NCBI GenBank assembly: GCA_021372615.1
Contig: JAJFUB010000080.1
Location: forward strand, 1 to 64,000
Source of the DNA: a bacterium
Lineage (GTDB): Bacteria; Armatimonadota; Zipacnadia; Zipacnadales; UBA11051
Direction of reading: 5' to 3'
DNA length: 64,000 nucleotides
Each line of letters starts with the position of its first letter. The stretch's first letter is position 1. Shown here piece by piece: positions 1 to 8,677 of the stretch. The notes under the pieces were generated by a model that saw nothing but the letters and a program-made list of their open reading frames with translations, made no database searches and had not been told where the DNA came from. The translations under genes were made by a program, and so were the position numbers.

Positions 1-27
1 CGGCGCACACGACGCGCCACCCACGGC

Positions 28-1155
28 CTACGGCCGGTAGATGAGCAGGCAGCACGGGATGCGGCCGATGGTGGCAAAGTACACCGTCCCATCGAGCCCG
101 CACACGCCGCGCCATGTGAAGTACTGCTGCTTCTTGAACTCCATGACCGACAGACCCTCGCGCGCGCCGGTGGCGAGGTCATGGCGGGCCAGCACCGAGC
201 CCTTGCGCTGGCGACCGGTGGGCGTCGCCAGGTAGTACAGCCCGCCCCGCCGGTCCGGGACGAGGCAGCGCAACATGCTGCAGGGCTCATCCAGGCCCGG
301 CCCGAGGTCCTCGATCACCGGCCGCTCCTGGCGCGGGTCGAAGCGGAACAGGTGGTCGCTGGAGTACGTGACCCCGTAGATCCACCCATCCTCGGCCAGC
401 ACCATGTCCGTAATCCACTCGTAGCGGCTGTCGGTGTTCCACGGGTGCGTGTAGGGCCTGGTGCCCAGGAACACCAGCTCGTCGGCCGCGACGTCGTACC
501 TGATGAGCTGGGCCTGCGTGTCGGAGGTATACAGGTTCCCCGCGGCGTCGAAGACCATCGAGATGGGGTACTGGGCGCCGAGGCGGCCATAGTCCTTGAA
601 GTCCCGGCCCTGCAGGTTCGTGCGGAAGAAGTGGGCTTTGGGGTACGTGGCGCCGTACAGGCAGCCGCGCTGCTCGTCGAGCATCAGGTACGGGATGCCG
701 TCATGGGGGGTGATGACCCCGAAGTCCACGGTCTCGCCGGTGGCGGGGTCGTGGCGGAAGATGTGCCCACCGGGGAAGCTCATCTCCGGGTCGCCCCACA
801 TGGAGAGCGGGCTCCAGATGGTGTGGCCCAGCGGCGGGGTCGTGCAGTGCGTGGCCCCGTAGATCTTGCCGTCGCTGGCCTGGCAGAGCGAGAAGTGTAT
901 CTTGCCCTGGGTGGCGTGGCCGCTGTCGGCCGGCTCACCTGTCACCTCGCCCATGTCGGCCAGGTGCTGCAGCCGCCGCTCGCCGGTGTGGTACCGGTAC
1001 AGGTGGGCCACCTGCCCGCCCTTGCCCTCCAGGCACAGGCCGATGTACACATGCGCATCGGTGCCGAGGGTGATGGTCCAGATCGTGTCGTGGAGGGGAT
1101 GGTCCTCGAAGACCACGACCTCCCAGTGACGCGGGCTAAGGGATCTGAGGGGCAT
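28..1155 (-). CDS. Predicted beta-propeller protein, function unknown
   Basis: About 375 residues with a repeating pattern of short blades. Motifs of the form DGKIYGAT, RGCLYGAT, GNLYTSDT, DGWIYGVT, GGLYYLAT and DGTVYFAT recur roughly every 50-60 residues, each preceded by a strand such as FRHDPATGE or RYDVAADE. This is the signature of an NHL/SMP-30-like six- or seven-bladed propeller. I see no signal peptide, so a cytoplasmic location is likely. The ATG at 1155 is chosen because GGGAG lies 6 nt upstream; an in-frame GTG at 1194 has no ribosome site. No catalytic residues can be assigned, so a lactonase-like or purely binding role remains open. A palindromic repeat separates it from the metal-exporter gene upstream. 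Confidence 0.7.
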   Translation of the reverse strand: MPLRSLSPRHWEVVVFEDHPLHDTIWTITLGTDAHVYIGLCLEGKGGQVAHLYRYHTGERRLQHLADMGEVTGEPADSGHATQGKIHFSLCQASDGKIYGATHCTTPPLGHTIWSPLSMWGDPEMSFPGGHIFRHDPATGETVDFGVITPHDGIPYLMLDEQRGCLYGATYPKAHFFRTNLQGRDFKDYGRLGAQYPISMVFDAAGNLYTSDTQAQLIRYDVAADELVFLGTRPYTHPWNTDSRYEWITDMVLAEDGWIYGVTYSSDHLFRFDPRQERPVIEDLGPGLDEPCSMLRCLVPDRRGGLYYLATPTGRQRKGSVLARHDLATGAREGLSVMEFKKQQYFTWRGVCGLDGTVYFATIGRIPCCLLIYRP

Positions 1156-1235
1156 GAGGGGCTCCCGTGGCGGCGATAGGGCGCGGACGACCACCGGACA
1201 TTCCTCGCGCGGGAAGGGTTACCTGCGCCCGCCCC

Positions 1236-1336
1236 GGTACGCCCGACACTCTTGTCGGGCGGCATGACGGAAACGCCCGACAGGAGTGTCGGGCGTACCA
1301 CCGCGACGGCGGCCCGACAAGAGTGTCCGGCGTACC
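1236..1336. repeat. Intergenic palindromic repeat cluster (GCCCGACA type)
   Basis: Two inverted arms beginning GGTACGCCCGACA (1236) and ending TGTCGGGCGTACC (1299) form a long hairpin. A third, slightly diverged copy follows at 1311-1336. The cluster lies between two same-strand genes and could act as a terminator or a REP-like element. Confidence 0.75.
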
Positions 1337-1339
1337 GCG

Positions 1340-2278
1340 TTAGTGGCCGTGCTCCTCAGGGTCCGGGTGGGCGACCGGCTCGATCAGCCCATTGGCCGGG
1401 CAGGCCTGCTCCTCCAGTTCCAGCGTCACTTCCGTCACACCGAAGTCATGGGCCAGCAGGCGCCTGAGTTCCTCGCGGACCCGTACGCGCTCCGCCTCGG
1501 CCGCGGCGCAGGTCACCACATGGGCGCTGAGGATGGTCACGTTCGAGCAGGGAGCCCAGACGCGCAGGTTGTGGACCTCCGCGACGTCCGCGACGCGCCC
1601 CATCGCCTCGGCGATGGCGCGGACGTTCAGATGTCGCGGGACGCCCAGCAGGAGGATGTGGACGGCCTCATCCAGCACGCGCACCGCCCCGACCACGAGC
1701 AGCAGGCCGATGCACACCGAGATGATCGGGTCGGCCAGGTACCAGCCAGTGAAGGCCATGACGAGGGCGGCGATGACCACCCCCACCGAGGCCAGCATGT
1801 CGCCCAGGACGTGCAGATAGGCACTACGCACGTTGAGGTCATGGTGATGGCCCGACAGCTTCGTTAGCACCAGCCAGTTGGCCAGCAGGCCGACGACGGC
1901 CACCACGAGCATCTGAGTGGTCTTGATCTCCGGCGGCTGCCAGAACCGGTGCCAGGCCTCCCGCCCGATCAGCGCCGCCATCACCAGCAGCGTCAGGCCG
2001 TTGAGCAGCGCTGCGAGGACCTCGGCGCGGTGCAGACCGTAGGTGCGCGTCTCGGTGGGGAGGCGGCAGGCCAGCCGCAGAGCCAACAGGCTGAGGGCGA
2101 GGGACACGACATCGGCAAAGACATGCGCGGCGTCCGACAACAGCGCCAGGCTATGGCTGAGCCACGACCCGACGATCTCCACCAGCAGGATGCCGACCGT
2201 CACGGCCGTCGCGAAGACCAGCCGCCGCGACTTGTCAGCATCCGTCACCCCAAGCTCTACGCCGTGGTTATGACCCAT
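1340..2278 (-). CDS. Cation diffusion facilitator (CDF) family metal exporter
   Basis: 312 residues; an inner-membrane antiporter that would export Zn2+, Co2+, Cd2+ or similar ions in exchange for protons. About six membrane segments lie between residues 20 and 200. The two HxxxD metal-site motifs of CzcD/ZitB-type CDF proteins are present: H52-D56 in LSDAAHVFAD (segment 2) and H/D in HVLGDMLASVG (segment 5). The cytosolic loop contains a short HHH cluster. The C-terminal ferredoxin-like domain (about residues 205-300) follows, and the protein ends in a His-containing tail (HPDPEEHGH). Length is normal for the family. The start is ATG with no strong ribosome site. The metal specificity cannot be read from sequence. 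Confidence 0.92.
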   Translation of the reverse strand: MGHNHGVELGVTDADKSRRLVFATAVTVGILLVEIVGSWLSHSLALLSDAAHVFADVVSLALSLLALRLACRLPTETRTYGLHRAEVLAALLNGLTLLVMAALIGREAWHRFWQPPEIKTTQMLVVAVVGLLANWLVLTKLSGHHHDLNVRSAYLHVLGDMLASVGVVIAALVMAFTGWYLADPIISVCIGLLLVVGAVRVLDEAVHILLLGVPRHLNVRAIAEAMGRVADVAEVHNLRVWAPCSNVTILSAHVVTCAAAEAERVRVREELRRLLAHDFGVTEVTLELEEQACPANGLIEPVAHPDPEEHGH

Positions 2279-2302
2279 AGTCAGATCAGCGGTGACAACG
2301 CA

Positions 2303-2415
2303 AACAGGATGGAGAGGATGTCAGGGATGGGAAGGATGAGCGGCTTCACGTGCGACCCCAACCCTCGCCGTTGCTGTCATCCCTGATATCCCTGCCATCC
2401 TTCCATCCTGCTCAA
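2303..2415. repeat. Imperfect inverted repeat of GGATG-rich units
   Basis: A run of GGATGG/GGGATGG units at 2303-2340 is mirrored by an inverted CATCC-rich run at 2375-2415, about 35 nt apart. It sits between two minus-strand genes and could fold into a long imperfect hairpin. No coding content is seen. Confidence 0.6.
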
Positions 2416-2431
2416 GTCGTCGCCGTTGCCG

Positions 2432-3028
2432 TCAGTGTGCCTTCGCCAGCCGCGCCCCGGCCTCGCGGGCCTGGGCCAGCGCCTCCCAGTGGTCGCCGAT
2501 CTCACCGGCGCGGTCCACCTTCGGGAAGATCAGCTCCTCGTATGTGCCGTCGAGGGTCAGGACATCATGGAAGGTCTTGACGTTGATGCGGACGCCCTCG
2601 ACGAAGCTCTGCTTGTCGGCGCCCAGCACCGACAGGAAGAGCAGGTCGCGGCGGCGGTTGTCGGCCGACACGGGCGTCTTGGTGATGTACTTGCGGGCCC
2701 AGAAGGGCTGGCAGCGGTCAATGACCGCCTTCAGTTGGGCGGTGACGCCGCCGAAGTACACCGGCGAGGCGACCACGAGGGCATCCATGCGCTCGAGCGC
2801 CGCGACGATCTGGTCCATGTCGTCGCGGATGACGCACTTGCCGGTCTGGTAGCATCCCCCGCAGCCCTGGCAGGGACGGATGCTCATCTCATTGGGCTTG
2901 AACGTGACCACGCGGGCCCCGGCCTCGGCCGCGCCCTGCAGCGCCGCCTCCAGCAACATCGCCGTGTTGCCCTCATTGCGTGGACTGCCCTGCAAGCCAA
3001 CGATCAGCGGTTGGTGTTTGTCTGCCAT
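2432..3028 (-). CDS. Iron-sulfur flavoprotein / NADPH-dependent FMN reductase family
   Basis: 198 residues with a flavodoxin-like fold. The FMN phosphate loop GSPRNEGNT is at residues 14-22 and SPVYFGG at the second FMN contact. Cysteines at 53, 56, 59 and 65 (CX2CX2CX5C) match the compact [4Fe-4S] motif of Methanosarcina iron-sulfur flavoprotein (Isf), a family that passes electrons to O2, H2O2 or ferredoxin-linked acceptors. Length matches Isf (about 190). Start: ATG at 3028 has AAGGAG 6 nt upstream, whereas the TTG one codon earlier would be only 3 nt away. It is a soluble cytoplasmic redox protein. Its electron donor and physiological substrate are unknown. Confidence 0.85.
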   Translation of the reverse strand: MADKHQPLIVGLQGSPRNEGNTAMLLEAALQGAAEAGARVVTFKPNEMSIRPCQGCGGCYQTGKCVIRDDMDQIVAALERMDALVVASPVYFGGVTAQLKAVIDRCQPFWARKYITKTPVSADNRRRDLLFLSVLGADKQSFVEGVRINVKTFHDVLTLDGTYEELIFPKVDRAGEIGDHWEALAQAREAGARLAKAH

Positions 3029-3085
3029 CAATCGCTCCTTGTCGTGCGAGTTGGTCCGGCCATGTCGGCGCGACGAGTCGCGCCG

Positions 3086-3991
3086 CTACTTCAACGGTCG
3101 CGGGGACTGCGCCATGCCTTCCTTCTTGATGCGGGCGGTGATGGCGAGGGCCTCGTCCATGGGGCGCTGCCACATGTTGCGGCCGAAGATCAGCCCGGTG
3201 GCCCCGGTGGCCATACACAGGTGCGCCTTGGCCATCAGGTCATCATCCCCAAGTTTCGACCCGCCCGAGAACAGCACGAGCGTCCGCCCGGCCGACTCCA
3301 CCACCCGCCGCACGGCCGCCGCCTGATCGTCGGCCAGCGTGTTGTACGGCTTGGGCAGGTCTACTAGATTGTCCAGCTTCGGCAGGTTGATCTTCACGAC
3401 ATCGGCCCCGAGTTCGCACGCCACGCGCGCGGCGTAGTCCACCGCGTAGATCGAGTCGCGCCCGCCCTTGGCCTCGATGGCCGTACCGCGCGGGTAGGCC
3501 CAGACGATCACCGGCATGCCGAGGGCTTCGGCCTCGGCGCGGATCCGAGCGAACTGCCGGAAGTCCTCGGCCTGCGCCGGGGAGCCGACGTACAGCGTGT
3601 AGCCCACGGCGTCGGCCCCAAGGCGCAGGGCGTCCTCGACGGTGGCGCACTGGGGCGAGAAGGCCTCGTCATCAGGCGGGATGACGGTCTTGCCGTTAAG
3701 CTTGAGCACCAGCGGCACGCGCCCGGCGTAGGCGTGCATGTACTTTTCGGCCAACCCGATCTGGAACACGAGCCCGGTGTAGCCACCGCGCAGGGCCAGC
3801 TCGCACTGGAACGCGGGGTCCTTGCTGGACGGGTTGGGGAAGAAGTCCACGGGCCCGTGTTCGAGGCCCTGGTCGATGGGCAGGAACAGCGCGGTGCCGT
3901 TGGCCGGCCCATGCCCGTACAGCAGCCGGTACAGCCGCCCGCGCTTGCCCGTCGAGAGCGTCATGTCGTCGAGAGTGACGAAGCTCGCCAT
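3086..3991 (-). CDS. Class I fructose-bisphosphate aldolase, DhnA/archaeal type
   Basis: 301 residues. It would reversibly cleave fructose 1,6-bisphosphate (or a related sugar or deoxyribose phosphate) through a lysine Schiff base, in the cytoplasm. The DhnA-family landmarks are visible: LFLPIDQGLEHGP near the N-terminus, VIVWAYPRG in the middle, the Schiff-base lysine in VVKINLPK near residue 198, and the phosphate-binding SGGSK and GLIFGRNMWQR segments near the C-terminus. The ATG at 3991 is preceded by GGAGG at 6 nt; an upstream in-frame extension is within repeat DNA. Related family members act on 2-amino-3,7-dideoxy-heptulosonate or autoinducer-2 phosphate, so the exact substrate is inferred. 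Confidence 0.88.
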   Translation of the reverse strand: MASFVTLDDMTLSTGKRGRLYRLLYGHGPANGTALFLPIDQGLEHGPVDFFPNPSSKDPAFQCELALRGGYTGLVFQIGLAEKYMHAYAGRVPLVLKLNGKTVIPPDDEAFSPQCATVEDALRLGADAVGYTLYVGSPAQAEDFRQFARIRAEAEALGMPVIVWAYPRGTAIEAKGGRDSIYAVDYAARVACELGADVVKINLPKLDNLVDLPKPYNTLADDQAAAVRRVVESAGRTLVLFSGGSKLGDDDLMAKAHLCMATGATGLIFGRNMWQRPMDEALAITARIKKEGMAQSPRPLK

Positions 3992-4007
3992 GTGTGTCCT
4001 CCGATTC

Positions 4008-4070
4008 CCCCTCACCCCGCCTGCGGGCACCCCTCTCCCAGCGCTGCTGCGCAGCGGCGGGCGAGGGGAG
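4008..4070. repeat. CCCTCACCCC...GAGGGGAGTGT palindromic repeat, copy 1
   Basis: CCCTCACCCCGCCTGCGGGC leads into CCCTCTCCC and, after a hairpin of GCGCTGC/GCAGCG type, into GCGAGGGGAGTGTCG. Related copies lie at 4157-4222, 4615-4673 and 4915-4979. This one overlaps the 3' end of the DUF559 gene. Confidence 0.8.
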
Positions 4071-4611
4071 TGTCGTCCGCATCTGTCGTGGCCTCTTCGT
4101 CTGCTGTGGGGGCCCGACAGAACGGCATGGTAGCCACGTCGCGTCTTCCGCCACTGCCCTCTCCCTGGCGATCCGCAGGATCGCGATGGGAGAGGGGTGG
4201 CGCGCAGCGCCGGGGTGAGGGGCCTTTGCCGGCGTGCTCCGCAATCGTCCTGAGCACTCGCGGCAGGTCCTCGCGCACTTCCCGATTCGCGAACCGCGCC
4301 ACCCGCGCCCCGGCCGCTGTCAGTTCCCGGTCTCGGACCGCGTCGTACTCGCGTTGCCGTTGCTCAAGATGCACCGCGCCATCCAGCTCGACTACCAGCC
4401 CTGCCTCGTGGCAGTAGAAGTCGGCGATGTAGCGTCCCAGACCGTGTTGGCGGCGGAACTTCAGCCCAAACAGCCGCCGGGCGCGCAGGCATCTCCAGAG
4501 GGCCTCCTCAGGCGGCGTCTCGTCCTGGCGTAGCTGGCGGCATAGCTCCAGGAGATAGCCGGGCAGCTTCAGGATCGGCCGCCCAAGGCTGTCGTAGCCG
4601 TGGTGACTCAC
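4012..4611 (-). CDS. DUF559 family endonuclease-like protein with repeat-derived tail
   Basis: 199 residues. Residues about 28-125 are a DUF559 domain of the Vsr-like PD-(D/E)XK nuclease superfamily: TPPEEALWRCLRARRL, LKFRRQHGLGRYIADFYC and LVVELDGAVH carry the conserved charged residues. Length of the core is normal (about 120). The last 70 or so residues are low in hydrophobics and are read from two palindromic repeat copies, so they are probably not functional. The start is a GTG at 4611, and its upstream ribosome-site-like GGTGAGGG belongs to another repeat copy. Both ends of the gene therefore lie in the same repeat family. The family is thought to be linked to DNA cleavage, but its physiological role is unknown. 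Confidence 0.8.
   Translation of the reverse strand: MSHHGYDSLGRPILKLPGYLLELCRQLRQDETPPEEALWRCLRARRLFGLKFRRQHGLGRYIADFYCHEAGLVVELDGAVHLEQRQREYDAVRDRELTAAGARVARFANREVREDLPRVLRTIAEHAGKGPSPRRCAPPLSHRDPADRQGEGSGGRRDVATMPFCRAPTADEEATTDADDTPLARRCAAALGEGCPQAG
4157..4222. repeat. Palindromic repeat, copy 2 (inside DUF559 gene)
   Basis: CCCTCTCCC, an inner hairpin GCGATCCGCAGGATCGC, then GGGAGAGGGGTGG and GCGCCGGGGTGAGGGG. It is nearly identical to the copy at 4915-4979. Confidence 0.85.
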
Positions 4612-4614
4612 CGG

Positions 4615-4673
4615 CCCTCACCCCGTGCCCCCTCTCCCTGCGATCCTACGGATCGCAGGGAGAGGGGAGTCTC
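4615..4673. repeat. Palindromic repeat, copy 3 (upstream of DUF559 gene)
   Basis: CCCTCACCCCGTGCCCCCTCTCCC followed by the inner hairpin TGCGATCCTACGGATCGCA and GGGAGAGGGGAGTC. Its reverse strand supplies the GGTGAGGG just upstream of the DUF559 start codon. Confidence 0.85.
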
Positions 4674-4914
4674 ATCCGTCAATGGCGGCGGCTTCCCCGT
4701 CTGGGTGGTGGCTAACGCGATGGAAGCCACCGTAAACGGGCTAGATCAGTTCGTGCAATCACTGGAAGCAAGCCAGCCGCTGTTGGCGAGATCGCTTGCG
4801 GTCTCACCGGTGCGATGGGCCCCGCCCGCGGCCTGCACGCCGCGGTCGTTGCTGTCGGCCTTCCACACGGGTAGTCCGTGCTGTCATGGAAGCCACTATG
4901 CGTCATGCCTCACT
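4674..4914. other. Non-coding stretch between two repeat copies
   Basis: No gene, promoter or RNA could be recognised. Short phrases such as ATGGAAGCCAC recur here and in diverged form near 4128. This suggests the repeat unit is longer than its palindromic core. Confidence 0.5.
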
Positions 4915-4979
4915 CCCCTCTCCCCGCGATCCGCAGGACCGCGATGGGAGAGGGGTGGCGCGCAGCGCCGGGGTGAGGG
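4915..4979. repeat. Palindromic repeat, copy 4
   Basis: CCCCTCTCCCC, inner hairpin GCGATCCGCAGGACCGC, GGGAGAGGGGTGG and GCGCCGGGGTGAGGG. It abuts the stop codon of the large heparinase-like gene and may serve as its 3' hairpin. Confidence 0.85.
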
Positions 4980-7900
4980 CTACTGCGGCAGGTTGAGCAC
5001 CACGGGCACCGGCGACTTCACCTGGTAGGCCCCCGGCCCCACGCGCTTGACGCTGACTGCATATGGCCACACGACCTCATCGCCCACGCCGTAGTCATAG
5101 ACCTCAAACCACGAGCCCTGGGGGAACTGCTCGGCGAGCTTGGCCGCCGTGGCGTCCTTGTGCGTCTCGCGGTCAATGAAGGCGCCGACACCGCCCCGGA
5201 TCTCATTGATGCGGTACTCGGCATCCCCCTTGGCGTTGACGAGCCGCGCGCCCTCATAGTACGCCCAGCGCTGCAGCGTGAAGGGTGTCTCGGTCTTGAC
5301 CATGAAGTCGGCCGTGCCGCTGACCTGGCCGGTGCCAATGCGGGAATCCATGTCCAGCGTCAGCTCCGCCCCGGCCGGCACGGCCTTGGCGGCGGTCACC
5401 TTGTAGGCCTGCCGCCGCCCCCCGCTGACGAGGAACACGTACTGGCCCACGATGGCATTGACGACCGGCGGCGCGGGCGCTACCGTCGCTACCTCGCGCT
5501 TGCGGTCCACCTTCACGATCTTGCCGCGGAACTCCGGCTGGTCGATCTTGAGGCCGAACTTGCCCTTGCTGATCTCCGTGCCGCCGACGAGGCTGATGGC
5601 CACGGGCTGGCCGTTCTCCTCGGCATAGAGCCCGAACCGTCCCGCGAACTTGAGGTCACCCGGGGCGGTGCGCACGACCTTCGGGTCCGTGGCGGCCATC
5701 AGGTAGTCCGTGCGCGCGCCCAGGTTCACCACGCAGCCCGCCGGCGCGAAGCCCGCCTCTTCCTCCCCGCTCAGCGGCAGCTTCGCCACGCTCTGCACCG
5801 CCGGCGCGTCCCGGTAGGACTCCATGATGGTAAACACTTCACTCTTGGCCGGTTCCTCCGCTTGCTTGTGGAGCATCAGCCACTTCATCTCATACGGCTT
5901 ACCGCCGGCCGGGGAGGTGCCGTCCGTGAGGTTCACTTCCATGCCCGGGCTGGACACGACGTTGAGGCGGAACTGCAACCCTTCGCCGGTGGCCAGCTTC
6001 CAGTTGGCCGACCAGCCGCCATCGCTGGTCGCCTTCTCGACGTTGTACAGGTGGGGGAAGACGAAGTTCAGCCCGCCCCAGCCGTAGCCGCCGTAGTTGC
6101 AGCCGTTGGCCTTCATCCAGTCCGCGTCGCCGTACTTCACGTCCGGGCCGGCCAGCGTGCCGGTGGCTTGCCTGGTCAGGTTCAGCCCGGTGCTCTGGAA
6201 GTCGCCCTCCTGGCAGTGGAAAGCCCACCAGTGGTCCTTGCCGCCCAGGATGCGGTACAGGTCCACGCAGTAGGACTGGTCGGGCGAGACGTTGACCATC
6301 GCGAGCATGCGGCGCTGCCAGTAGTCCTGCGGGTCGGGGGTCTGAGTGCCGTCATCGGCGTACTCGTTGTGAGCGTGGGCGCGGGCCTCGCACACCTGGG
6401 CCACGCCGGCATCGGCGAAGAGCTGGGCCTGGGCCACGAGGTTCAGGTACGGGAACTGTCGGCAGACCTCATGGCTGCTCCACGAGTACTCCCAGTAGCC
6501 CCAGTTGCGCGGGTAGCCCATGTGCTGGAGCACGACGCCCTTGTGCGAGGCCAGGCCGATGTCGAGGATGTTGTCTTGCACGTGACCGCGCGCCCGGCCG
6601 TACATCATCCACAGCGCCCGCTTGTCCTCGCCCTTGCCGTCGCGCAGGATGGCGATGCCATAGCCGTCGTGCAGCGAGCTGGCGTCGTTCCAGTCGTCCG
6701 GCCACTTGGCGGCTTCCTTCTCGATCTGCTCGCGCGTGTAGGGGAAGTCGAGCGAGGGCTTCCAGCCGTGCTTGTGGGTCAGGGCCCAGGCGAACTTCGG
6801 CGTCTTGAACAGCCGGTAGGCGTGCTCGAAGGCGGCGTCGCTAGCGTCATGCCAGTTGATCTCGCTCAGCTTGTCGAACTTCGGGTGCGAGCCGCTGTCG
6901 CCGATCATCGGGCAGGTGCGGTCTATGATGACCGTATCCATGCAGAAGTCGAAGACACTGCGGTAGCGCCGCGACTTGGACAGCGAGGGGTACTTCTCGT
7001 CCGGGTAGACCTCGGGGCGCAGCTCCTTGAGGTGCTCGATCGAGTCGATGATCGGTCCGAGGGCCACGACGTGCATCCCGTTGTAGCCGTTGGTGGACTC
7101 GTAGGGCGCTCCATCGCGGAAGTACCCGTTGGGCACAAAGATGCGCATGTGCCCCGCGCCGTTGTAGAGCCAGTCGAAGAACTCATTGCCCCGCTGGTAG
7201 TTGAGCATCTCGGCCATCTTGACCAGGCCCCACTGGGAGTAGGGCTCGTTGGAGCTGGTGGCCCCGTCCATCGCCCCCTGCATCCACGTGGCCATGGCGT
7301 TCTCTTCGATGAACCGCCGCACGTCCTCGCCGGTCTTGACGGCGATCCCCTTCTTCTGCAGGAAGGGCACGATGTCGGGGTCCTTGTCAATGGCGTCGAA
7401 GATCTTGTCGTACGCCTCGGCGTGCGAGATCTGGTAGCTCGGCTGGTCAATCGGGTAGACGGTCAAGCCCGTGGCGCCCAGGATGGGGCCCTCGTCGAAG
7501 CGGCCCTGACCGAGGCGCTCGACCTGCGAGGCGCGATTGCGGTGGCGGTGTTGGGTCATGGTGGCCAGGTAGGCGTGCTCGACGGCGACCCGCGACAGCG
7601 CCACCAGCGCCTTGTGGACGTACTTGATGTCCCCGGTGCCCAGGTACGCCTGCGCGCACGCCGGGGCCACGCTCAGCATCCGGTGGCAGTAGAGCTGGCA
7701 GATCTCGGCGATGAAGCCGTAGTGCTTGCCGTCAGGCGCCACGTAGCCGCCGCCGATGCCGTCATCGGGGAACGGGCCACTGGTGAAGTCGTCCTTGCCG
7801 AAGTCGTTGGAGGGGTACAGCTCGTGGCCGACCGGGCACTCAATCTTCCACTTGTACGGATGCGTGCCGTCCTTGAGCCACGGATAGTAGGCCCGCTTCT

Positions 7901-8501
7901 CGTAGATCTGCTGGCCGTGGGTGGGGCAGCCGTACTGGACGTTGACCCAGTGCCAGCGCGGGATCGTGCTGTCGGGCTGCATGTTCCAGATGTCGTCGTC
8001 CGGCGTCTTCAGCCAGCCGTCAGCCCCGCCGCCCGCCTTGCGGGCCGCATCCTTCTGCGCCTGGGTGGTGAGCGTCTGCTGCTGCTTCAACTCCGGCAGC
8101 GTCTCCCCCAGCGGCCAGCGGCGCGGCAACTGCACGTTCTTGAGCTTGCGGAAGGCGTGCAGGTCGTCGAGCGACCACACCTCGATCGTAACCGTCAGCG
8201 GTCCGTCCGGGTGGGCGAAGACGATCTTGATGTCCTTGCCCGGCTGCTGGGAGCGGAAGTAGTAGCGCCGCATGTCCGCGGTGGTCGGCATGCGCGTCTG
8301 GTCCAGCAGCTTCACCTGCGTCGGGACTTGCACCGCGATCGGCGTGGCCCCCGGCGGGGCCTTGATCGCGATCATGAACAGCCGGTCAATGCCCACGATG
8401 TCCGGTGCGTACGCGATGCGGGGGTCCATCTTCGCCTCCTGGGCGCACACCGGCGCCATCAGGGCCGGCAGCATCAGCAGCAGTGTCCAAGCATGCCTCA
8501 T
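4980..8501 (-). CDS. Large secreted heparinase II/III-like polysaccharide lyase
   Basis: 1173 residues with a Sec signal peptide (charged start, LLLMLPALMAPV core, cleavage near VCA-QE at about 20). An N-terminal beta-rich region (30-130) precedes a cysteine segment, YGCPTHG ... ECPVGHELYP (about residues 190-230), that resembles a zinc knuckle. The alpha/alpha-toroid with HYGFIAEICQLY and HAYLATM follows. Near residue 634 comes the heparinase-type strand motif RGHVQDNILDIGLASHKG, equivalent to the GHxHxD...G region of PL12/PL21-like lyases. The C-terminal third is beta-sandwich. It would cleave uronate-containing or sulfated polysaccharide outside the cytoplasm by beta-elimination. The lyase class and substrate cannot be fixed from sequence. 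It lies between hairpins and looks monocistronic. Confidence 0.75.
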   Translation of the reverse strand: MRHAWTLLLMLPALMAPVCAQEAKMDPRIAYAPDIVGIDRLFMIAIKAPPGATPIAVQVPTQVKLLDQTRMPTTADMRRYYFRSQQPGKDIKIVFAHPDGPLTVTIEVWSLDDLHAFRKLKNVQLPRRWPLGETLPELKQQQTLTTQAQKDAARKAGGGADGWLKTPDDDIWNMQPDSTIPRWHWVNVQYGCPTHGQQIYEKRAYYPWLKDGTHPYKWKIECPVGHELYPSNDFGKDDFTSGPFPDDGIGGGYVAPDGKHYGFIAEICQLYCHRMLSVAPACAQAYLGTGDIKYVHKALVALSRVAVEHAYLATMTQHRHRNRASQVERLGQGRFDEGPILGATGLTVYPIDQPSYQISHAEAYDKIFDAIDKDPDIVPFLQKKGIAVKTGEDVRRFIEENAMATWMQGAMDGATSSNEPYSQWGLVKMAEMLNYQRGNEFFDWLYNGAGHMRIFVPNGYFRDGAPYESTNGYNGMHVVALGPIIDSIEHLKELRPEVYPDEKYPSLSKSRRYRSVFDFCMDTVIIDRTCPMIGDSGSHPKFDKLSEINWHDASDAAFEHAYRLFKTPKFAWALTHKHGWKPSLDFPYTREQIEKEAAKWPDDWNDASSLHDGYGIAILRDGKGEDKRALWMMYGRARGHVQDNILDIGLASHKGVVLQHMGYPRNWGYWEYSWSSHEVCRQFPYLNLVAQAQLFADAGVAQVCEARAHAHNEYADDGTQTPDPQDYWQRRMLAMVNVSPDQSYCVDLYRILGGKDHWWAFHCQEGDFQSTGLNLTRQATGTLAGPDVKYGDADWMKANGCNYGGYGWGGLNFVFPHLYNVEKATSDGGWSANWKLATGEGLQFRLNVVSSPGMEVNLTDGTSPAGGKPYEMKWLMLHKQAEEPAKSEVFTIMESYRDAPAVQSVAKLPLSGEEEAGFAPAGCVVNLGARTDYLMAATDPKVVRTAPGDLKFAGRFGLYAEENGQPVAISLVGGTEISKGKFGLKIDQPEFRGKIVKVDRKREVATVAPAPPVVNAIVGQYVFLVSGGRRQAYKVTAAKAVPAGAELTLDMDSRIGTGQVSGTADFMVKTETPFTLQRWAYYEGARLVNAKGDAEYRINEIRGGVGAFIDRETHKDATAAKLAEQFPQGSWFEVYDYGVGDEVVWPYAVSVKRVGPGAYQVKSPVPVVLNLPQ

Positions 8502-8616
8502 GGCGGATCAGCTCCAACCGCAGGCGGGGAAGCCCTGCTCAAGGCTGCCTCTATTCGTCGCCCGGCGCCTTGAAGCCTCTTGCACCGCCGTCTGACCGTC
8601 CCCCTGGACAAGCACA

Positions 8617-8642
8617 AAGGCCCGACCGCGGCGTCGGGCCTT
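8617..8642 (-). terminator. Rho-independent terminator for the S55 peptidase gene
   Basis: A perfect 10-bp stem AAGGCCCGAC/GTCGGGCCTT with a 6-nt loop, 35 bp past the stop codon of the minus-strand gene at 8678. The T tract that follows on the minus strand (TTTGTGCTTGT) is weak. Confidence 0.75.
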
Positions 8643-8677
8643 CACGTAGGTCAGCCAGGGCGGGGCGGCCGCTCGGC

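Noticed and set aside
5160-8573. Long open frame on the plus strand antisense to the heparinase-like gene
   Set aside because: It has no recognisable motifs, a highly biased V/A/D/H/R/L composition typical of the opposite strand of GC-rich genes, and no ribosome site. The minus-strand protein has a clear signal peptide and domains.
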